NCBI RefSeq assembly: GCF_050219315.1
Contig: NZ_CP116939.1
Span: forward strand, 2,170,001-2,234,000
Length of the DNA stretch: 64,000 bases
Direction of reading: 5' to 3'
Origin: Megasphaera_A sueciensis
Lineage (GTDB): Bacteria; Bacillota; Negativicutes; Veillonellales; Megasphaeraceae
Shown here piece after piece: positions 34,668 through 43,355 of this stretch (position 1 is the stretch's first letter; each line of letters begins with the position of its first letter). The position numbers and the translations under genes are program-made. The notes below the pieces were generated by a model. The model made no database searches and had not been told where the DNA came from. It saw only the letters and a program-made list of their open reading frames with translations.

Positions 34668-35633
34668 ATGATACATAAAATCGGGGTATTGACCAGCGGT
34701 GGTGATTCTCCCGGCATGAATGCGGCGATTCGCGGAGTTACTCGATATGCACTCTACAAAGGTATTGCGGTAGAAGGTATATTGCGTGGGTATGAAGGAC
34801 TGCTGCGTGAAGAAAGTATACCGTTGGACAGACGTTCTGTAGGTGAAATTATTCATCGCGGCGGGACTATGCTAAAAACAGCACGCTCAGAAGAATTTAA
34901 ACAGGTTAGCGCACAGCATCGGGGAATACAATATTTGCGTTCTAAAGGGGTAGATGGATTAGTCGTTATCGGTGGAGATGGCTCTATGAAAGGAGCCGAA
35001 TGCTTGGGGAAGCTGGGAATGCCTACCATTACCGTTCCGGGGACAATTGATAATGATATGGCTGGGACCGAATATACGATTGGGTTTGATACAGCCGTGA
35101 ATACTGTTCTTGATGCAGTTAATCGTATTCGGGATACAGCATTTTCCCATGATCGGGTAGCTATTATTGAAGTAATGGGACGCCAAGCTGGATTTATTGC
35201 ATTGTACGCGGGGATTGCCTGTGGGGCTGAAATTGTACTTGTTCCTGAAAAAAATATTACCTTGCCGGAAATAAGGAAGCGATTAGTCGCATCGCATCAG
35301 CAAGGAAAAACAAGTAGTATTATTATTGTAGCCGAGGGGGCTATGACGGGAGAGAAAGTGTACCAATACATTAAAGACAGTACTGTGAATATGAATCCCA
35401 ATCTTACGGTACTAGGATATATTCAGCGCGGAGGAGCACCGACAGCGCGCGATGTGATGATGGCAAGTGTTTTTTCAGAAAAGGCAGTAAACTCGCTTAT
35501 TCAGGGAGTCGAAAACGCTATTATTGGACTTGTGCATTGTGAAGTAGTCGCTACGCCTTATGAAACAGCCCAGCAATATAAATTCGCTATTAATAATGAT
35601 ATGTATAATCTGGTACATGCGTTAGGACAATAA
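34668..35633 (+). CDS. pfkA: ATP-dependent 6-phosphofructokinase
   Basis: 321 aa, the usual bacterial length. GVLTSGGDSPGMNAAIRG binds phosphate, VVIGGDGSMKGAE and VPGTIDNDMAGTEYTIGFDTA form the nucleotide and substrate sites. Gly in GGDGS and Gly in PGTIDND are the ATP-type residues (PPi enzymes carry Asp and Lys). MGRQAGFIA and LGYIQRGGAP complete the fingerprint. It makes fructose 1,6-bisphosphate, and PFKs can also phosphorylate sedoheptulose 7-phosphate. Last gene of the operon, ended by a terminator. Confidence 0.95.
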   Translation: MIHKIGVLTSGGDSPGMNAAIRGVTRYALYKGIAVEGILRGYEGLLREESIPLDRRSVGEIIHRGGTMLKTARSEEFKQVSAQHRGIQYLRSKGVDGLVVIGGDGSMKGAECLGKLGMPTITVPGTIDNDMAGTEYTIGFDTAVNTVLDAVNRIRDTAFSHDRVAIIEVMGRQAGFIALYAGIACGAEIVLVPEKNITLPEIRKRLVASHQQGKTSSIIIVAEGAMTGEKVYQYIKDSTVNMNPNLTVLGYIQRGGAPTARDVMMASVFSEKAVNSLIQGVENAIIGLVHCEVVATPYETAQQYKFAINNDMYNLVHALGQ

Positions 35634-35685
35634 ATTTGCTATTGATTTCTTGTATGTAAAATATTTTTTTATATTACAATACGAA

Positions 35686-35723
35686 TACGGCACTATCTTT
35701 TCTAATGAGGAGGATAGTGCCGT
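35686..35723. terminator. bidirectional terminator between pfkA and the MFS gene
   Basis: 11-bp perfect stem (ACGGCACTATC at 35687-35697 with GATAGTGCCGT at 35713-35723). Confidence 0.8.
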
Positions 35724-35777
35724 TACTATTTGCAGCAAACTGCATAAAAGTATATTATTTTTCAAATAATTGATAGT

Positions 35778-37109
35778 TTAATCCGTCTCTTTTTCAGATA
35801 TAATGGCTATTGATTTGATGCGGTGAATATCTCCTACAATAAAAATAAAAGAAAATACGCCGATAGCAGCAACACAGCTGATAAAAATCATAGCACCTAC
35901 AAAGGATCCGGTTGATTGAACGATAATGCCGATAACAATAGGGGTAATGATACCGGCCATATTGCCGATAAAGTTAAAGACGCCGCCTGCAACCCCTACC
36001 GAATCAGCAGAAGCAATATCACCGACAGTACTCCATACAATAGCGGCCATGCCCTGTCCAAAAAAGGCAACAGCCATAATAACAATAACGGCATCCAAGG
36101 AATCTGCGTAATTGGCCGCCATAATAGTCATAGAACAAATAAGACCGCAGATAATAGGCGTTTTTCGTGCCTTAGAAAGACTCGCTCCGTGTTTGAGCAT
36201 GAAATCTGACCAAAAGCCGCCAAGAAGCACTCCGAAAAGAGCACCTATATAAGGGATGACAGCATAAAAACCAGCTTTTAACATAGGCATTTGTTTCGCG
36301 ACAACCAAATAAGTCGGAAACCATGTTAAGAAGAAATACATAGTACTAGTATTAGCAAACTGTCCTAAATATACGCCGAGAAGCTGGCGATGCTTAAATA
36401 AATCAATGAGCTGTGCCCACGTGATTTTTGATGTTTTTGGTGCAGCGTCTGCCAAACCGCCGCCTTCACGAATATACGTTAATTCAGCTTCATTTACATC
36501 AGTGCATTCCTTGGGTTCGCGATATAATAGATACCAGAAGACACTGGCGATCATACCGATAATACCGGTAACATAAAAAATGTAATGCCAGGTATACGTA
36601 TTTAAAATCCAAAATAGCACCGGTGTTAAAAATGCCAGTCCAATAAATTCTCCTGCTGTATATATTGCAGTTGCCATAGCGCGTTCCTGATTGGGAAACC
36701 AACTGGCAACAACACGGCTATTTGTTGGAAAGGCGGGAGCCTCAGCGGCCCCAATTGCCAGACGAATTCCGAACAAGGAGGCGAAGCTGCGGCCAAAGCC
36801 CATAGTTACAGTAAATAATGACCATAAAAAAAGTGATATCGTATAAGCGATATGGGAGCCGAAACGCTCTATAAATAATCCTCCGGGAATTTGCATAAAT
36901 CCATATGCCCAGGAAAATGCTGAAAATAATAAGCCCATTGTGGCAGCACTAAAGCCTAGCTCGGTACTCATGCTTGGTGCGGCGACGGCCATGTTTGTCC
37001 GATCCAGATAGTTGATAGCTGTAAGAATAAACAAAAGCATCAGCATAAACCATCGTTTTTTAGTCCGCTTTTGCGTGTTGGATATAGGACTTTGATTTAC
37101 TGATCCCAT
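35778..37109 (-). CDS. MFS transporter, anion:cation symporter (glucarate/hexuronate type)
   Basis: 443 aa with 12 membrane helices and a basic N terminus. LFILTAINYLDRTNMAVAAPSMSTELG, SWAYGFMQIPGGLFIERFGS and AAEAPAFPTNSRVVASWFPNQERAMAT are the ACS-family marks shared with GudP, ExuT and DgoT. It differs clearly from the first ACS carrier at 30356. Divergent from the lactate/malate-type dehydrogenase gene (373 bp apart). A dicarboxylate sugar acid or hydroxyacid is the plausible cargo. AGGAGG ahead of the ATG. Confidence 0.9.
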   Translation of the reverse strand: MGSVNQSPISNTQKRTKKRWFMLMLLFILTAINYLDRTNMAVAAPSMSTELGFSAATMGLLFSAFSWAYGFMQIPGGLFIERFGSHIAYTISLFLWSLFTVTMGFGRSFASLFGIRLAIGAAEAPAFPTNSRVVASWFPNQERAMATAIYTAGEFIGLAFLTPVLFWILNTYTWHYIFYVTGIIGMIASVFWYLLYREPKECTDVNEAELTYIREGGGLADAAPKTSKITWAQLIDLFKHRQLLGVYLGQFANTSTMYFFLTWFPTYLVVAKQMPMLKAGFYAVIPYIGALFGVLLGGFWSDFMLKHGASLSKARKTPIICGLICSMTIMAANYADSLDAVIVIMAVAFFGQGMAAIVWSTVGDIASADSVGVAGGVFNFIGNMAGIITPIVIGIIVQSTGSFVGAMIFISCVAAIGVFSFIFIVGDIHRIKSIAIISEKETD

Positions 37110-37482
37110 GTTAATTCCTCCTCTGATATATGCCGTTTCGCTGGGATATACATATTATGTTCAATAATTCACATATTGAAACAACGAAACATGATTACTA
37201 TTTCATTGTACCCTATACAATTATTTTCAACAATATTATTTTTTGAACAGCATTGATAACATTTTTATTATTGATTGAAAATAAAATATACAAGTTATAC
37301 AAGACAATATGTTACTGTATCATAATGACATGTGAATTGCAAATAAGCTGGAAATACTAGTATTTTAAGAAAGAATGTGTGACAGGTGCCGGATATTGTT
37401 TTGTTTCTTGCTATTTTTTTACGTGACAGGTATAGTAATAAGTGTAAATGAACTAGTGTGTATATCAGAGGAGGAATTTTCC
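37110..37482. promoter_or_regulatory. divergent AT-rich spacer
   Basis: 373 bp without a gene between the MFS carrier and the dehydrogenase. It must hold both promoters, but I see no convincing consensus or dyad. An in-frame upstream extension of the dehydrogenase (from 37375) lacks a ribosome site. Confidence 0.3.
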
Positions 37483-38442
37483 ATGTTACAGACGCGTAAG
37501 GTTGTTATTGTTGGGGCAGGGCATGTCGGATCTCATGTCGCATTGGCTTTAATCCAGTCGGGAGAAGCAGATGATATTGTTTTGATTGATATTGATAAGC
37601 AAAAAGCAGCAGCGCAGGCTCTAGATCTTGATGATGGAATTAGTGGTGCGTTATGTGGTAAATATGCGGATGTTCGTGCGGGAGAATACGAAGAACTCAA
37701 TGATGCCGATATTTTGGTAATGGCGTTTGGCCGCAGCCGTCGGCCGGGTGAAACTCGGTTGGATATGTTTGATGATTCTATTAAAATGGCAGATGAAGTT
37801 ATTTCACATCTTAAACACGTTGATTTTAAAGGTATTATGGTCAGCATTTCCAATCCGGCCGATATTATCTGTGAATATATTCGTCGTCAAATGAAATGGG
37901 AAAGTCATCGTTGTTTTTGTACGGGAACGAGTTTGGAAACATACCGTTTATTGCGGGTAATTTCTCATGCTACAGGATACAGTCGTCGTTCTATTCAGGG
38001 ATTCTGCATGGGAGAACATGGCAATTCCAGTTTTATTGTGTGGTCCCGAATTTTTATTAACGGTAAATGTTTTTTGGATTTGCTTAAAGAAAAAAAAGAG
38101 TTGGCGCATATTTGCTTGGATGATTTACAGGTGCAGGTTAAACGAGCGGGTGATATTGAAATTGATGGCAAAGGATGTACAGAATTTGGTATTGCCAATG
38201 CAGCGCATATGATTATAACCGCTATTTTTCATGATCAAAAACTAGTATGGCCTTGTTCGACTGTTTTGCATGGTGAATATGGACAACAGAATGTGGCGGC
38301 GGGTATTCCTTGCGTTATTGGTAAAAATGGTATTGAAGAGATATTAGAGATACCAATTAACGAACAGGAACAACAAAACTTTAATACTTCTTGTGATATT
38401 TTACGTGGTTTTTTGGAACGAGCGGAAAATTTAAAAAAATAA
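37483..38442 (+). CDS. L-lactate/malate dehydrogenase-family protein with altered active site
   Basis: 319 aa from ATG 37483 (AGGAGG at proper distance). Rossmann start VVIVGAGHVGSHVALAL with VLIDID. The substrate loop reads GRSRRPGETRLDM: the PGETR is lactate-dehydrogenase-like, yet the specificity position (102 in LDH numbering, Arg86 here) is Arg as in malate dehydrogenases. The catalytic His is kept (GEHGNSS, His179) and Arg171 is kept (Arg155), but the partner Asp168 is Glu152 (TSLETYR). So it is probably an NAD-dependent 2-hydroxyacid dehydrogenase of unusual specificity, perhaps for a C4 or larger acid. Divergent from an ACS-type anion carrier. Confidence 0.82.
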   Translation: MLQTRKVVIVGAGHVGSHVALALIQSGEADDIVLIDIDKQKAAAQALDLDDGISGALCGKYADVRAGEYEELNDADILVMAFGRSRRPGETRLDMFDDSIKMADEVISHLKHVDFKGIMVSISNPADIICEYIRRQMKWESHRCFCTGTSLETYRLLRVISHATGYSRRSIQGFCMGEHGNSSFIVWSRIFINGKCFLDLLKEKKELAHICLDDLQVQVKRAGDIEIDGKGCTEFGIANAAHMIITAIFHDQKLVWPCSTVLHGEYGQQNVAAGIPCVIGKNGIEEILEIPINEQEQQNFNTSCDILRGFLERAENLKK

Positions 38443-38460
38443 CAATAGCATATAATACAG

Positions 38461-38506
38461 AATCCACCCAAATGGAACGAAAGCTGTTCAATATAGGTGG
38501 ATTTTT
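38461..38506 (+). terminator. intrinsic terminator
   Basis: 8-bp outer stem AATCCACC/GGTGGATT (38461-38468 with 38496-38503), a small inner hairpin, then TTT. Confidence 0.75.
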
Positions 38507-38592
38507 GTGTTTTATTGACAAACATTTGAAAACATATTACAATAAAATCAAACGATTGATTTAAAATAAAAAGCAATGGAGGAAGTTAAATA

Positions 38593-39207
38593 ATGGATAA
38601 AGATGCAAAAAATCGTCTTATTGAAGCAGCTATGCCTTTATTTCCGGCGAAAGGCTATGCTGGTGTATCTATACGGGAAATTGCGGAGGCTGCGCATGTA
38701 AATAGCGCCGCTATTTCATATTACTTTGGTGGGAAAGAAGGGCTTTATGAGGCAGTATTAGATGTTTTGTTTTCACAAATCGACGATGCTATTCACACGA
38801 TTGATGTTTTACAGGAGAAGCCGCAGGAATTTATTCGGCACTTTGCAATGATGGTGTTAAATATTCATATGCATAATCCTTATATTATGCTTTATTTATA
38901 TCAGGAATTAAGCCATCCGTCTCCCTATTTGGAACAAATTATTCAAAAACATATTCGCAAAGCTTTTAACACGATACATATAGCGATATCTAAAGGTATT
39001 TCAGCCGGCATTTTTAAGAAAGATATAAATATTGAACATGCAGTTATGTCATTAGCAGGAATTATTAATTTTTATTTCTTTATGACACCTGTTAGAAAAA
39101 TTGTATTAAAAAATTATGATGATAATGAAAAAGAGTATGTACAGCAAGCTATTTCTATTTTTTTAAATGGAATCAGGAGGGATTGTGATGAAAAAAAACA
39201 TACCTAA
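38593..39207 (+). CDS. TetR-family regulator (CerR/YbiH-like)
   Basis: 204 aa. N-terminal TetR helix-turn-helix (RLIEAAMPLFPAKGYAGVSIREIAEAAHVNSAAISYYFGGKEGLYEAVL) and a helical ligand domain. The HTH and C-terminal part (HNPYIMLYLYQELSHPSPYLEQII) recall the CerR/DUF1956 type that controls HlyD-ABC exporters. Its last 20 bases overlap the HlyD gene, so the four-gene unit is one operon and the regulator likely senses the exported compound. Confidence 0.9.
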   Translation: MDKDAKNRLIEAAMPLFPAKGYAGVSIREIAEAAHVNSAAISYYFGGKEGLYEAVLDVLFSQIDDAIHTIDVLQEKPQEFIRHFAMMVLNIHMHNPYIMLYLYQELSHPSPYLEQIIQKHIRKAFNTIHIAISKGISAGIFKKDINIEHAVMSLAGIINFYFFMTPVRKIVLKNYDDNEKEYVQQAISIFLNGIRRDCDEKKHT

Positions 39208-40171
39208 AAAAATAGTTATCGGAATCTTTCTTGTATTAGTATTGATTGGGACAGCCATGTACAAGTTGTATAATCCTTCACGACAGGAAATTACAGCTAC
39301 GGGAACAATTGAGGTTACGAAGGCTGATATTATGCCAAAAGTCAGCGGGTATATCAGCGGAATATCTTTTGATGTAGGCAGTTCTTTGAAACAAGGTCAA
39401 GTTGTAGTGCAGATTGATCGGCCAGATATAAAAGCACAATTGTTGAGAGATGAGGCGGCATGGGATAAAGCTAAAGCACAATTACAGGATTTGGAAAATG
39501 GTCCTCGTCCGCAGGAATTGGCAGATGCGTCCGCTAACGTTCAATCCGCACAAGCTGTATATGAAAAAACGCAAAATGATTATCAGAGATATATGGTTTT
39601 ATATCAACAGGAGGCTATTTCCGTGCAGCAGCTGGATGCTTCTAAATCAGCGGCTGATGTTGCGTATCGCACACTGCAATCCGCACAGGCTAAGCTAAGC
39701 CTGCTGCAAGAGGGAAATCGAACAGAAGTAATAGCGGCACAACGGCGCGAAGTAGAAAGAACGGGCGCAATTCTTGAAGCAACCCGGACGCAGGAGGCGG
39801 ATACAACTATATATTGTCCGGCAGATGGGTTGGTACTAACAAAAAATTTTGAAAATGGAGAATATGTCGGAGTGGGCTCTCCGATTGCCACTATTGGGGA
39901 AATGGGAGATTGCTGGGTAAAGATATATGTAGCTTCAGAACAGCTGGGACGTATTAAGACCGGACAAGTTGTTGCTGTTCGTGTCGATTCATTTCCCAAC
40001 CGTGTTTTTCAAGGAAAAATTAAAGAAATCAGTCAAAATGCAGAATATACACCCCGCCAAAGCATTACGCAGCGGGAACGGGCAAATATGGTGTTTGCGG
40101 TTAAAGTAAAGTTGGATAATTCAGAAAACATTTTTAAACCGGGAATGCCTGCGGATGTTGTTATTGGGTGA
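39188..40171 (+). CDS. HlyD/EmrA-type membrane fusion (periplasmic adaptor) protein
   Basis: 327 aa from ATG 39188 (AGGAGG at 39175-39180). One N-terminal membrane anchor (VIGIFLVLVLIGTAMYKLY), a biotinyl-lipoyl-like half at ~40-75 (GTIEVTKADIMPKVSGYISGI...GSSLKQGQVV), a coiled-coil hairpin at ~85-195 rich in Ala/Gln/Glu, and the closing half (IYCPADGLVLTKNFENGEYVGVGSPIATIGE) plus a barrel domain. It links the inner-membrane ABC-2 exporter to an outer-membrane channel, again consistent with a diderm cell; no TolC-like gene is in the cluster. Confidence 0.92.
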   Translation: MKKNIPKKIVIGIFLVLVLIGTAMYKLYNPSRQEITATGTIEVTKADIMPKVSGYISGISFDVGSSLKQGQVVVQIDRPDIKAQLLRDEAAWDKAKAQLQDLENGPRPQELADASANVQSAQAVYEKTQNDYQRYMVLYQQEAISVQQLDASKSAADVAYRTLQSAQAKLSLLQEGNRTEVIAAQRREVERTGAILEATRTQEADTTIYCPADGLVLTKNFENGEYVGVGSPIATIGEMGDCWVKIYVASEQLGRIKTGQVVAVRVDSFPNRVFQGKIKEISQNAEYTPRQSITQRERANMVFAVKVKLDNSENIFKPGMPADVVIG

Positions 40172-40189
40172 ATCGGGGGAGATGATAAA

Positions 40190-41095
40190 ATGTATGCTGT
40201 AGAGGCGGTCGGATTGACACGGCGTTTTGGATCACTAACAGCTGTTGATCATGTTGATCTTGCAATAAAACCAGGTACTATCTATGGATTTCTTGGTTCT
40301 AACGGTTCAGGAAAATCAACAATGATACGTATGTTATGCGGGGTTTTAACTCCTGATGAAGGGAAAGGATCTATCTTGGGTCACGATATTGTGATGGAAC
40401 AAGATAAAATAAGAGCTCAAATGGGATATATGTCACAAAAATTCAGCCTGTACCCGGATTTAACTGTGTATGAAAATTTATCTTTTTATGCGGGAATGTA
40501 CAGCTTAAAAGGAAATGAAAAAAGGGAGCGGATAGAAGCTATGCTGGATATGGCGGACCTATCTAAGCGAAAGCGGGAATTAGCAGGGAATCTGTCAGGC
40601 GGATGGCGTCAAAGACTGGCATTAGGGTGTGCGATTCTTCATCGCCCCAAGGTTCTTTTTCTAGATGAACCTACAGGCGGTGTGGATCCCATGGCTCGGC
40701 GTCTATTTTGGGATATTGTTTGTGAATTGGCGGCTGCCGATACAACTATCATGGTAACGACACACTTGATGGATGAAGCAGAACGCTGTGATAAAGTAGG
40801 ATTTCTTTTTGATGGTAAATTAATCGTGGATGATACGATTGCAAATTTAAAAAGTACATTGCCAGGAATCCTGTTGGAAATAAAATCAGATGAACCCTTG
40901 AAATTGAAAAAAATCATAGAAAAAGATAGAAAGCCATATATAGATATGTACCCGTTCGGAGTAGCATTGCATATACTAGCAGATAGAAATCAATTAGAAG
41001 AATTTACCGTTTTTTCTCCACAAATTATCCGTCCAACATTGGAAGATGTATTTGTATATTATCTACGGAAATTTCGTGGGGAGGTATCCGGATGA
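40190..41095 (+). CDS. ABC-2 type exporter ATP-binding protein
   Basis: 301 aa. Walker A GSNGSGKST, Q-loop MGYMSQKFSLYPDLTVYENL, signature LSGGWRQRLALGCAIL, Walker B VLFLDEPTGGVDP, and switch His in VTTHLMDEAERC. Of the YbhF/CcmA type, but with a single ATPase domain whereas YbhF has two. Cytoplasmic engine of the exporter encoded next; the stop overlaps the permease start (ATGA). Confidence 0.95.
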   Translation: MYAVEAVGLTRRFGSLTAVDHVDLAIKPGTIYGFLGSNGSGKSTMIRMLCGVLTPDEGKGSILGHDIVMEQDKIRAQMGYMSQKFSLYPDLTVYENLSFYAGMYSLKGNEKRERIEAMLDMADLSKRKRELAGNLSGGWRQRLALGCAILHRPKVLFLDEPTGGVDPMARRLFWDIVCELAAADTTIMVTTHLMDEAERCDKVGFLFDGKLIVDDTIANLKSTLPGILLEIKSDEPLKLKKIIEKDRKPYIDMYPFGVALHILADRNQLEEFTVFSPQIIRPTLEDVFVYYLRKFRGEVSG

Positions 41096-42216
41096 TTCGC
41101 TTAAAAGCATTGCTGGTCAAAGAATTTTTGCAAATGAAACGCGATAAAGCAGTTATTGCCATGATGCTTTTTTTGCCAGTGGTACAACTGCTGTTGTTTG
41201 GATTTGCTATTAATACCGATGTTAAGCATTTACCAACCATTGTGTATGATCAATGTTTGCAGCAGGATAGCCGTGACCTACTGGATTCTTTTACTGCCAG
41301 CGGCTATTTTGATATCAAAGATATTGCGGGTAATTTTAAAGAAGTGGATGACGCAGTTGATTCCGGACGAGAAAAAGTCGGTATCATTATTCCCCCTGAC
41401 TTTGCCAGTAATATAAAGCATGGACGGAGCGCTGCAGTGCAGGTTATTGTAGATGCATCGGACTCTATGACTGCCTCTTCGGCCATTAATGCGGCACAAA
41501 TTATTGGTCAGCTAAAGTCGCAGGAACTTGTGGGAAAAAAATATCGGCAATTAACGGGAGAAAAATATATTACACCGTATGACATACGTATCAGACCTTG
41601 GTATAATTCGGATTTTGTAACTGCATATTATATGGTTCCCGGTATTTTAGGAATTGTCCTAACCATGACAATGGTTATGATAACATCTATGGCAATTGTA
41701 CGGGAACGGGAAACGGGAACGTTGGAACAGCTTTTGGTAACACCGATGAAGTCATATGAACTTATGCTGGGGAAAATTATTCCATATATTTTTGTTGGAT
41801 ATATTCAAGCTGCGGTGGCACTATCCGCCGGTATCCTCGTCTTCGATTTACCGGTGCGGGGAAGCTTAAGCTTATTGTTTTTATTAACAACGCCTTTTAT
41901 AGTAGCCTCTTTGGCCTTAGGAATTTTGATATCAACAATAGCTAAAACACAAATGCAAGCGATGCAAATGTCCTTCTTTGTTTTACTGCCCAGCGTGCTT
42001 TTATCAGGATTTATGTTTCCGCGTGAAGCGATGCCGACTCTCTTTTATTATTTAGGGGATATACTGCCCGCTACTTTTTATATGGAAATCATGCGGGGCA
42101 TTATTCTTAAAGGAATAGGCATACAATATTTATGGACACAGGCAGCCGCGCTGGGAGTATTTATTATTGGGGTATTTACGATAAGTCTTGTAAAATTTTC
42201 TAAAAAAATTACATAA
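41092..42216 (+). CDS. ABC-2 type exporter permease
   Basis: 374 aa. One N-terminal membrane helix (AVIAMMLFLPVVQLLLFGFAINTD), a large extracytoplasmic loop of ~150 residues, then five helices in the C-terminal half with MVITSMAIVRERETGTLEQLLVTPMKSYELMLGKIIPY, the hallmark of YbhS/YbhR-type permeases. Only one permease gene is present, so it probably acts as a homodimer, whereas E. coli uses YbhS plus YbhR. Overlaps the ATPase gene by four bases. Likely exports a drug-like or lipophilic molecule (inference). Confidence 0.93.
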   Translation: MIRLKALLVKEFLQMKRDKAVIAMMLFLPVVQLLLFGFAINTDVKHLPTIVYDQCLQQDSRDLLDSFTASGYFDIKDIAGNFKEVDDAVDSGREKVGIIIPPDFASNIKHGRSAAVQVIVDASDSMTASSAINAAQIIGQLKSQELVGKKYRQLTGEKYITPYDIRIRPWYNSDFVTAYYMVPGILGIVLTMTMVMITSMAIVRERETGTLEQLLVTPMKSYELMLGKIIPYIFVGYIQAAVALSAGILVFDLPVRGSLSLLFLLTTPFIVASLALGILISTIAKTQMQAMQMSFFVLLPSVLLSGFMFPREAMPTLFYYLGDILPATFYMEIMRGIILKGIGIQYLWTQAAALGVFIIGVFTISLVKFSKKIT

Positions 42217-42266
42217 ATGAGCTATGCCAATGACAGGTTCCGGTGAATTTATATTTACATATTTGG

Positions 42267-43346
42267 TTATCGTATAAATTCGAAACGGAATTGTCGTCCC
42301 GGTGTGATGTATTTGATGAGAAAGAGTTCATTCGGTATGATTCGGGCGGCAATATTGGTTCGTTCATTGGAAGGTTGTTCCGTTGTAATAATTTGTACTT
42401 CTCCCATATAGCGCTTATAGTCTTTATTGTCTATGGTAATGTCTCCCAAACGTTTGTCGAGAATGGTTGTAGCATCTGGCTGGATACTATGACCATGTAA
42501 TAAATTACGGCTTTCTTGTGCACGTACAGCGTCGCGAGAGGGATCTTGGCGAGCGGTAAAGGAGTGGGAGAGAAAATCACGAACAAAGGGATCATGACTT
42601 AATAAACGGGCTTTTAGAACCACTACATTTTTTTGTGTTTGTGTAAGAGCAGATAGTTCTTCGTCCGTAGGATGAGAATCACCAATAAAAATAGAGTCTG
42701 TGTCTAATGCGGTTAAATGACGAGCTGCTAAGCTGACGCTTATGTTCCGATGTGCCTCCAGTGTGGGCAGCCCTTCATAAAGAGGACCACGGCGTCCGCT
42801 GCTGCTGCAGCTGGGAATAAAAGCACCTACAGAAATTCCTTTTTCCCGGAGATAGTTGTTTTGACTGCAGAAATAGCGTTCACTTAGTCCTGTATAGGGC
42901 CTGGGATAAAAATTATGCAGGGCATCCATATGGGAAAAATCAGCGTTCGCGGCTTGAAGAGCGGTAAGAGTATCATGAGTAAGTGTAGAAGCATTAAGCT
43001 GAACCTGCATGATAGTACTGAATAACGCAATTTTATCAATACTAAAGCCGTAATCACAGCGAATAGTCGTAATACCTATTTTTTGTAATTCAATGGGGTC
43101 TAATTTTTTCAGGCCGAGAAGCGTACAAGCCTGGGGGGAAACATCACATACCACATCTAATTGAAGTATGTGAGCTTGCAGTAATAGGTTCCGCAATTCT
43201 TTTTTGAACAATGTTTGATTTGTTTCAGGAATGTGCAATGATGTAAAGATACGACTGATTCCATAGTTTTTTGCTTTTTTTAATAACTCCATATTTTGTT
43301 CCAGTGTGTTGTCTAACCCCGGATATAATGAAATGCCTGTTTGCAT
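42267..43346 (-). CDS. mupG: 6-phospho-N-acetylmuramidase (MupG, DUF871 family)
   Basis: 359 aa, a TIM-barrel plus C-terminal beta domain. Start TGISLYPGLDNTLEQNMELLKKAKNYGISRIFTSLHIPE, middle HNFYPRPYTGLS, then GDSHPTDEEL, and the C-terminal NYKRYMGEVQII-type segment (DYKRYMGEVQI) are typical DUF871 marks. In Staphylococcus and Bacillus the enzyme cleaves MurNAc-6-phosphate-GlcNAc taken up by MurP. It is the last gene of the minus-strand murQ-EIIBC-mupG unit, nine bp after the PTS gene. AGGAGG before the ATG. Confidence 0.9.
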   Translation of the reverse strand: MQTGISLYPGLDNTLEQNMELLKKAKNYGISRIFTSLHIPETNQTLFKKELRNLLLQAHILQLDVVCDVSPQACTLLGLKKLDPIELQKIGITTIRCDYGFSIDKIALFSTIMQVQLNASTLTHDTLTALQAANADFSHMDALHNFYPRPYTGLSERYFCSQNNYLREKGISVGAFIPSCSSSGRRGPLYEGLPTLEAHRNISVSLAARHLTALDTDSIFIGDSHPTDEELSALTQTQKNVVVLKARLLSHDPFVRDFLSHSFTARQDPSRDAVRAQESRNLLHGHSIQPDATTILDKRLGDITIDNKDYKRYMGEVQIITTEQPSNERTNIAARIIPNELFLIKYITPGRQFRFEFIR

Positions 43347-43355
43347 ACGAACCTC

